A stretch of DNA of 64,000 nt from Rhabdornis inornatus (Eukaryota > Chordata > Aves > Passeriformes > Rhabdornithidae). A program made the translations under genes and the position numbers. Location of the stretch: NCBI GenBank assembly GCA_013397075.1, contig VWZS01002239.1, positions 386,332 through 450,331 on the forward strand, read 5' to 3'. Of this stretch, positions 63,745 to 64,000 are shown piece by piece. Position 1 is the stretch's first letter. Each line of letters begins with the position of its first letter. The notes under the pieces are model-generated. The model did no database searches and was not told the DNA's origin. It saw only the letters and a list, made by a program, of their open reading frames with translations.

Positions 63745-64000
63745 AAGAGGAGCTGTGTTGACATCTACCTGCACTTCTCAAAAGCATTTGAAGCATTTGA
63801 TTTCATACCACATGACATTCCAATTAAAAAATTAGAACTATGCAAAATTTATGTAGCACATAATAAATAGAATTATAATTGTCTGACGGATTTCCAAAAA
63901 GGAATTGTAAATGAGGAATCATCATCCAGAGGGTATTTCAAGCAGGGTTCCATGGGAATCTTTTTCCATCTAATACAATTCAGAGGTTTTATTAATGGTT
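63745..64000 (+). mobile_element. Old CR1 LINE remnant, reverse-transcriptase region, cut by window edge
   Basis: From 63760 the plus strand reads DIYLHFSKAF, EAFDFIPHDIPIKKL, which follows the CR1 reverse-transcriptase pattern D.YLDFSKAFD.V.HDIL..KL upstream of the catalytic motif. Further on, GAGGAATCATCATCCAGAGG and GCAGGGTTCCATGGGAATC (63915-63962) match the region leading to the GVPQGSVLGP block of old CR1 elements, here decayed. A perfect 9-bp tandem duplication, AAGCATTTG at 63782-63799, adds three residues (AF-E-AF) to the conserved SKAFD motif. Frames are broken between 63840 and 63900. Unlike the other CR1 copies this is an internal part of ORF2, so the element should continue downstream. 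Confidence 0.82.

Overview
The window looks like a stretch of bird nuclear DNA, most likely passerine or a close relative. It is AT-rich, has no long open reading frames and is littered with CR1 retrotransposon debris. Several CR1 copies end in the octamer tail typical of the family (ATTCTATG-like). A tRNA-Ile-derived SINE with a CR1-type 3' end at about 42.65-42.79 kb matches what I remember of TguSINE1 from zebra finch. ERV LTRs of avian type are also present. Organism and family names come from memory of the repeat families, not from a search.

No protein-coding gene can be supported. Every open frame is under about 170 codons. The longest recognisable frames (166 and 142 codons at 14.7-15.2 and 45.8-46.2 kb, and a 61-codon frame at 53.6 kb) are C-terminal pieces of CR1 reverse-transcriptase ORFs. 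The rest have no recognisable domain, so this is either a gene desert or the inside of a very long intron. No host rRNA, functional tRNA, CRISPR array or bacterial-type feature is seen.

Layout: 0-3.8 kb unique; CR1 (minus) 3.78-4.25; unique to 14.8 kb with a CT-rich simple repeat at 5.5 and an AT repeat at 13.55; CR1 (plus) 14.8-15.34; CR1 tail 17.24-17.31; long unique tract to 33.5 with one GC-richer patch at 21.4-22.1; a very old CR1 (plus) 33.48-33.93; a solo LTR of exactly 400 bp with a perfect 6-bp target-site duplication at 39,879-40,278; CR1 tail (minus) 41.15; CR1 (plus) 42.45-42.58 next to the SINE 42.65-42.79; CR1 (plus) 45.9-46.3; partial ERV LTR (minus) 49.87-50.48; CR1 (minus) 51.62-51.71; CR1 (plus) 53.5-54.0; probable LTR (minus) 55.94-56.51; a perfect 26-bp stem hairpin at 60,832-60,902; a second copy of the 49.87-kb LTR family on the plus strand at 62.18-63.21; and an old CR1 reverse-transcriptase remnant running off the right edge from about 63.75.

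The elements do not act together as a pathway. They are layers of retrotransposon insertions of different ages. The most unusual single object is the hairpin at 60.83-60.90 kb, which no repeat family I recognise explains.
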